DNA of 11,470 bases, from NCBI GenBank assembly GCA_028702045.1, contig JAQVPP010000017.1:1-11470 (forward strand), in the 5' to 3' direction. This document shows positions 7,429-11,470 of the stretch, piece after piece. Under the pieces are notes generated by a model. The model was not told the origin of the DNA. It saw only the letters and a program-made list of their open reading frames with translations, and made no database searches. This stretch comes from Minisyncoccota bacterium. Its GTDB lineage: Bacteria > Patescibacteriota > Minisyncoccia > UBA6257 > JAKLIH01. Every line of letters begins with the position of its first letter. Position 1 is the stretch's first letter. The translations under genes were made by a program, and so were the position numbers.

Positions 7429-8060
7429 TTTAGTATTCTCATTGGGTTTGTGTAAACCCTAAATTTGATATATTTAGGATTTACATTTCTTATTTCAATC
7501 TGGGTAAAAATTTCTTTATTGGGCTGAATAGAATCTTTGCCCCATGTATTGAAATATCTTTTAACCTCATAATTACCCAAGGCTTGTGCAACCCTTTCGT
7601 AATTAGAGTTTTTTTCAGAAATTCTTTTAAAAATATATTTATTTACCCCTTTCTCTGTTTTATAATTTCTTTTTTCTATCCCTCTATTTAAACTTTTTGC
7701 AAAGTTTTTATATCTTTTGTTGTTGAGCTCAATAGAAAACAAAAAATCACGAACAAAAATATCATTACATATAGTATAAGTCAAAAAAGGATCACATAAA
7801 AGCAATCTCTTTTCATATTTATTATATATGTATCTACACCTATTCTTCCTAAAAGAAAGAATGTGCTGTAAGGTATTTTTCTCTAAAAGATCCATAATAA
7901 TAGGACCTAAAGAAAGAAACATGTCTTTAGAAATATTATGCCACTTAGGCAAAAACCCGTGAGCACCTATTTCTAAAACAACAGTTTCATTAACCAACAA
8001 AAAAACTTTTTCTTTTATAGGATTATCTAAAATCCCATAAGAATCAGTATAAAACAACAT
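7413..8060 (-). CDS. hypothetical basic protein, 215 residues, not recognised
   Basis: I do not recognise this protein. It has no signal peptide or clear membrane segment. It is rich in Lys, Arg, Asn and Tyr, with a hydrophobic N-terminal part (EKVFLLVNETVVLEIG, 17-32) and a basic middle (LNRGIEKRNYKTEKGVNKYI). The end, QIEIRNVNPKYIKFRVYTNP, looks beta-rich. It has two Trp, both TGG, and no in-frame TGA, so it reads identically under either code. It is a single-gene unit between rnc and smc with its own promoter, terminator and the only strong Shine-Dalgarno of the window (AAAGGAGG, 4 nt before the ATG), so it is regulated apart from its housekeeping neighbours and may be an insertion into the usual rnc-smc order. 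Confidence 0.8.
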   Translation of the reverse strand: MLFYTDSYGILDNPIKEKVFLLVNETVVLEIGAHGFLPKWHNISKDMFLSLGPIIMDLLEKNTLQHILSFRKNRCRYIYNKYEKRLLLCDPFLTYTICNDIFVRDFLFSIELNNKRYKNFAKSLNRGIEKRNYKTEKGVNKYIFKRISEKNSNYERVAQALGNYEVKRYFNTWGKDSIQPNKEIFTQIEIRNVNPKYIKFRVYTNPMRILKEKVD

Positions 8061-8064
8061 GACG

Positions 8065-8072
8065 CCTCCTTT
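8065..8072 (-). promoter_or_regulatory. strong Shine-Dalgarno of the orphan gene
   Basis: AAAGGAGG on the minus strand ends 4 nt before the ATG at 8058-8060. It fixes the start codon. No other gene in the window has a comparable site; most starts follow plain A/T stretches. Confidence 0.85.
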
Positions 8073-8091
8073 CTACTAGTGTGCTGTATAT

Positions 8092-8119
8092 ATTCTATCA
8101 TAAAATAAAAAAAACACAA
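8092..8119 (-). promoter_or_regulatory. predicted promoter of the orphan gene
   Basis: The minus strand shows -35 TTGTGT (8114-8119), a 16-bp spacer and -10 TAGAAT (8092-8097) with an upstream TGA, i.e. an extended -10. The -35 lies inside the downstream arm of the rnc terminator, so the terminator and the next promoter share bases. A start near 8085 would leave a leader of about 24 nt carrying the Shine-Dalgarno. Confidence 0.5.
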
Positions 8120-8135
8120 ACCAAAGTTTGTGTTT
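8101..8135 (-). terminator. rho-independent terminator of the rpmF-nusB-rnc operon
   Basis: A perfect 10-bp stem (8112-8121 with 8126-8135, loop of 4) is followed on the minus strand by TTTTTTTTATTTTA. It overlaps the rnc stop codon TAA at 8134-8136, which is itself reached only if the TGA at 8164 is read through. This supports the longer rnc frame as the real one. Confidence 0.85.
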
Positions 8136-8862
8136 AAGAAAGTTTAGAAAAATCAAAGTTATTTCAGGCATCTATTGCAGCTTTTTCCTGTGCCTCTTTT
8201 TTAGAAACACCAATTCCTTTACCCATCAATATTTCCTTAACATATACTCCTACTTCATACTCTGTTTTATGTGCAGGACCAGTTTCTTTTAAAACAATAT
8301 ATTCTGGAGTTAAAGAACAAATCTCTTGTATTTTTTCCTGCAAACTAGTCTTAGCATCTCTCTCCTCATTATTAAGATACTCATTATTTGCATAAGGTAA
8401 AATATTCTTCAAAATAAAGTTAAATGCAACATCTTTTCCTCTATCTAAATATATTGCCCCAACAGTAGCTTCAAATAAATCAGCCATCTTATGAATACGC
8501 AAATCTTTTTTAGACAAAAATTCTTCTAGTCTAATCACTTCTCCTTTAGATAAATATAGATATTTATAAAGCCCTAAATCAAAACATATCTTTATTAAAA
8601 TATTTGTATTTACTAAACTAGATCTCATAAAAGTTAATTTTCCCTCTGGTTCGTTTTGATATTTTTGAAACAAGAACTCTGTAACACACAACTCTAAAAC
8701 AGCATCCCCTAAAAACTCTAACCTCTCATTACATAAATAAGGTCAGCCTTTGTTCTCGTTTAAAAAAGAGCTATGAGTAAATGCCTCATAATAAAACTTA
8801 ATATCATTAATTGTCAAATCTAAAATTTTCTCTATCTCTTCTTTATTTATTTTTTTCATCAT
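8134..8862 (-). CDS. rnc: ribonuclease III
   Basis: RNase III cleaves double-stranded RNA, above all the rRNA precursor stems. The protein has 242 residues, normal length. The catalytic domain carries [14 protein letters not shown] (45-58) with the metal-binding Glu49 and Asp53, and [13 protein letters not shown] (128-140) with Asp128 and Glu131. The double-stranded-RNA-binding domain covers about 169-236 (TSLQEKIQE ... [14 protein letters not shown]). In-frame TGA codons fall at residues 40 (8743-8745), just before the signature ([16 protein letters not shown]), and 233 (8164-8166). Under the standard code the first would cut off the catalytic signature. The start is the ATG at 8860-8862, inside the 3' end of nusB (20-bp overlap), with AGAAG a few bases upstream; a second ATG follows directly. 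It ends in the terminator at 8101-8135. Confidence 0.96.
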
Positions 8863-9283
8863 TTAATACTTCTAAAGATTTATATACTGTGGCCAAAACC
8901 CCATTAACAAAACTATATGACTTTTCACCACCAAAAGTTTTAGCCAACTCTATTGCCTCATTAATAGCTACCATAGGAGGCACTTCACTTTTATCAGCAA
9001 ATAATAACTCATACAACCCTATTCTCAAAACATTAATGTCAACTAAATTAATTTGATTAAACTTCTTCTTAATAGAACATTTTTCTATAACTTGATCTAT
9101 TTCTGGAGTTTTTTCCATAACACCAGAAAACAGATTTTTTACAAAATCTGTTTCTGATAAACCATCTTGATTTCTTTCTAAAACTTCCTCAAATACAACA
9201 TAAGGATCTCTCCCCCTATTACTTAAAGAAAGTTCATACAAAGTTTGTAACACTATATTTCTACTTACATGTCTAGTAGCCAT
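8843..9283 (-). CDS. nusB: transcription antitermination factor NusB
   Basis: NusB pairs with ribosomal protein S10, binds boxA RNA and supports full-length transcription of rRNA operons. The protein has 146 residues, all-helical and of usual length. Family features are the start [17 protein letters not shown], the middle [20 protein letters not shown] and the end [19 protein letters not shown] followed by [16 protein letters not shown]. There is no Trp and no TGA. It lies 8 bp after rpmF and overlaps rnc by 20 bp, so the three are translated from one message. A boxA-like sequence in the rRNA leader of this window (427-438) is its expected target. Confidence 0.96.
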   Translation of the reverse strand: MATRHVSRNIVLQTLYELSLSNRGRDPYVVFEEVLERNQDGLSETDFVKNLFSGVMEKTPEIDQVIEKCSIKKKFNQINLVDINVLRIGLYELLFADKSEVPPMVAINEAIELAKTFGGEKSYSFVNGVLATVYKSLEVLNDEKNK

Positions 9284-9291
9284 ATATTCTT

Positions 9292-9501
9292 TTATTTTTT
9301 CTTTTTAACATCTTTTTTAACATCCTTGAGAACATTAATAATCTCTTCCCCTTTATAGAAACCACAGCTTGAACATACTCTATGTGGCATAACTTTTGAT
9401 TTACATTGAGGACAAGTAACGAGTCCAATTGGATCTAATGCTTGATGAGATCTTCTCATATTAGTTCTGGATTTTGTATGATGTCTACGTGGTTTTCCCA
9501 T
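9292..9501 (-). CDS. rpmF: 50S ribosomal protein L32
   Basis: L32 is a small protein of the large ribosomal subunit. It has 69 residues: the basic N-terminus [20 protein letters not shown], then a zinc-binding set CPQC ... CSSC (two C-x2-C pairs, residues about 34-37 and 47-50) and a Lys-rich end. The four cysteines show the zinc-dependent form. It is the first gene of the rpmF-nusB-rnc operon and follows a near-consensus promoter. There is no Trp. Confidence 0.97.
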   Translation of the reverse strand: MGKPRRHHTKSRTNMRRSHQALDPIGLVTCPQCKSKVMPHRVCSSCGFYKGEEIINVLKDVKKDVKKKK

Positions 9502-9532
9502 AATTCACTTTTATTTTTTATTAACAAGATTA

Positions 9533-9561
9533 ATAATACCAAATTTTTCAATTTCTGTCAA
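9533..9561 (-). promoter_or_regulatory. promoter of the rpmF-nusB-rnc operon
   Basis: The minus strand has a perfect -35 TTGACA (9556-9561), a 17-bp spacer and -10 TATTAT (9533-9538). A start near 9526 leaves about 25 nt before the L32 ATG. It begins just 5 bp after the stop codon of the surface-protein gene, and no terminator for that gene is visible before it. Confidence 0.78.
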
Positions 9562-9565
9562 AGTC

Positions 9566-11470
9566 CTAAAACCCAAACCCACTAAAATCAAAACTACTGA
9601 GATCAAAAGAACCACCAAAACTTGAGCTATCAAATGTAGAGTTGAAATTGTTGTTATTAAAGCTCGAATTATTGAATGTAGAATTGAAATTAAAGTTATT
9701 ATCAAAACTTGAGCTATCAAATACATTATTCAAATTAGTATTATTAAACATTGAATTAAAGTCAAAATTACTCAAGTCAAGATTATTAAATGATGAACTC
9801 AAATCAAAGTTATTCAAATTTGAATTTAAGTCAAGATTATTAAATGATGAACTCAAATCAAAGTTATTCAAATTAGTACTGTTAAATACTGAACTCAAGT
9901 CAAAATTATTAAGATTAAATGAACTTAATATATTATTCATCTCTTGGAAAGTACTTGCATCCAAAGTTTGATTTACTTGAGAAACAATATCCATATTTGA
10001 GTTTGGAATATCTGATATATTGCCTTTGTTGAACTTAACTACAAAACAAGATTCATTATCCGCTACTCCTATTGGCAAGTAATTATTGACCAAAGAAACT
10101 CCGCTCATTGTATTAGTTACACAAATTCTCAAATCTTCGTTATCTTGTAAATGTTTTACTCATGTATCAGCAAACTCATATTTATAATATGTTTGATTAT
10201 TCTTCTGTAATATACCAGATATAGGTGAATTTATTAATCTAATTAATCTTGTATATAAACTAGAATCATATGAAGAATAAAGATCAATTGTATAAGAATT
10301 ATTAATCAAAGAATTAAACTTATTTTGGCTGATTAATACATACAACTTATTAAAGTTATTTACAGACTGTGAACTTAAGTAATTAACTTCCTTAACTCCC
10401 AACTTAATTGGTAATTCATAAGCTGGTAAGTTATCACTAGTATTATCAAAACCAATATATTCTACATAATATGAAGCTAATTTTTCTTTTGGAGTGGCTC
10501 CTGTATAATCATCTCCACTAGGAACCTTACTTCCACACTCAAGATTACCTGTATTATTTTCTAAGTTCTGTAATACATTATTAATTAATAATGAAATATC
10601 ATAAGTACACTTATCTCCGCTAGCACATGCCTTTGAAAAATCAAAGAACATATAGTCTTGATTCTTATATTGTACTGATGCACCATATATTGCCTTAAGT
10701 CCTCCATTAAATGCTAACTGTATAACATCGTTATAAAAATCAGCTAATTGACCAACTTTAGGAACAATTTTTATCTTAGCACAATTAATATTTCCCTTTC
10801 CACAATAATTTTCATATTCTAATTTGTCCTTATCAGTAAACTTCTCAAAAGTTGTTACCTCTAAAGAGAAATTGCCTACAGTTTTATCTGTATCTTCTGC
10901 TGGCTCATTTTTACATAATGTTGCACACTCAACACCTATTGGTTGAGACTCTACAGGAATTCTTTCATTAGGATCTACTTGTCCATTACTGTTTACATCT
11001 TTCCAGACAAAAGCCTTAAGTGGAGTAGAACATTTAATTTTAACATTTAGGTCTTTTACATCCCCTGCTGACAAATTAAAATATTCAGAAAAAGAATTAG
11101 TAGTTGGATTTTCTCCATATGTTATAAGACGTACATTAGATAAAGCTTCTGTTCCAGTATTTTTTACATGAGCTAATACATTCAATACTCCTGCTGTACA
11201 CTCTATCTTTTCTTCTAAAGCAACACTTACACTAATTGATTTTTCTGTTGTCTTACCTGGATCTGTTTGCCCTGGTTCTTGTTGTTGTACACAAGAACCT
11301 TGACATGAATTCAAATCAGCACCACAACAAACACTTGGATATTTAGACTTTATTCCTTGCATGCTATCAACATATACACATCTACTACCATCATAACAAT
11401 ATCCAACATCTTGTGTTTGCCCTGTTTGGCCACCAGTTTGATCTGGCTGAGTTGTCTCTTGCTTACATAC
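9566..11470 (-). CDS. large cysteine-rich surface protein with Asn/Ser/Phe-rich repeat tail (C-terminal part)
   Basis: The reading frame enters from the right edge; 634 residues are visible, ending at TAG (9566-9568), and the N-terminus is missing. I do not recognise the family. In order: a Gln/Thr/Gly/Pro linker and Cys-rich segment (GYCYDGSRCVYVDS ... CCGADLNSCQGSC); a probable immunoglobulin-like beta domain (VLAHVKNTGTEALSNVRL, CARDB-like); an EF-hand-type calcium loop DVNSNGQVDPNE; a longer unassigned region with paired Cys; and a tail of about 120 residues made almost only of Asn, Ser, Phe, Asp, Leu. A TGA at 10160-10162 is read as Trp (FADTWVKHL); under the standard code the tail would be lost as a separate ORF. 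Many Cys and Asn/Thr/Ser-rich linkers suggest an exported, disulfide-bonded adhesin or wall protein. One other Trp, in AFVWKDVN, is TGG. Confidence 0.85.
9774..9874 (-). repeat. 54-bp tandem repeat in the surface-protein tail
   Basis: A 47-bp sequence at 9774-9820 recurs without any change at 9828-9874, a period of 54 bp or 18 codons. It encodes NLNNFDLSSSFNNLDL twice. A decayed third copy lies next to it (9893-9925 region), and the rest of the tail shows the same motif more loosely, with Phe or Leu at spacings of 4-5 residues. Identical copies suggest recent duplication, and unit number could change by slippage or recombination without breaking the frame. Confidence 0.85.

Noticed and set aside
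9511..9971. Leu- and Ile-rich ORFs on the plus strand and in another minus frame over the repeat tail
   Set aside because: They are shadows of the low-complexity, AT-rich repeat; they lack family features and overlap the supported frame.
1..11470. CRISPR arrays, insertion sequences, tRNA genes
   Set aside because: No regularly spaced repeats, transposase motifs, terminal inverted repeats or cloverleaf sequences were seen on either strand.

Overview
The window reads as AT-rich chromosome of an uncultivated bacterium, most likely a member of the Patescibacteria (Candidate Phyla Radiation). The 5' part of a 16S rRNA has a Patescibacteria-like start. The housekeeping block rpmF-nusB-rnc, a short SMC, ftsE and ftsX is joined by a type IV prepilin-like protein and large surface proteins. 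Every gene I can support lies on the minus strand.

The key to the window is the genetic code. Read with the standard code, several genes appear cut at TGA. In six genes the frame runs cleanly through 18 in-frame TGA codons, and many of these fall where the protein family has tryptophan: the GNVWE and EEW motifs of an FGE-like domain, and ALRWVLG in SMC. All ten gene ends use TAA (nine) or TAG (one) and none uses TGA. I therefore annotate with UGA = Trp. This differs from UGA = Gly, the reassignment known in Gracilibacteria and Absconditabacteria. Under this code, fragments that look separate become single intact genes.

Layout from left to right. 1-347 is the 5' end of 16S rRNA. 348-500 holds its leader, with a boxB-like hairpin and a boxA, and a near-consensus promoter. 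559-623 holds two back-to-back hairpins that end the transcript arriving from the next gene. 624-850 has no supported gene. 851-2719 is a 622-residue fusion of a prepilin N-terminus to an FGE-sulfatase/C-type-lectin-like domain. Its last ~110 bases are GC-rich and adenine-poor, with codons foreign to the rest of the gene, which looks like the variable region of a diversity-generating retroelement (DGR) target. 2774-5152 holds ftsE, ftsX and a secreted protein as an operon with its own promoter. 5214-7343 is a short SMC without a recognisable hinge. 7413-8060 is an orphan gene with the only strong Shine-Dalgarno in the window. 8134-9501 is the rpmF-nusB-rnc operon, with a promoter upstream and a terminator at the end. 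9566 to the right edge is the C-terminal 634 residues of a large cysteine-rich surface protein that ends in an Asn/Ser/Phe/Asp-rich repeat tail.

The genes fall into two groups. One is core growth: rRNA with its antitermination signal, NusB that would bind that signal, RNase III that would process the rRNA, L32, SMC, and FtsEX for division. The other is the cell surface: a pilin-like display protein with a probable hypervariable tip and a repeat-tailed secreted protein, both plausible for an epibiont that contacts other cells. No reverse transcriptase, template repeat, tRNA, IS element or CRISPR array is visible here.
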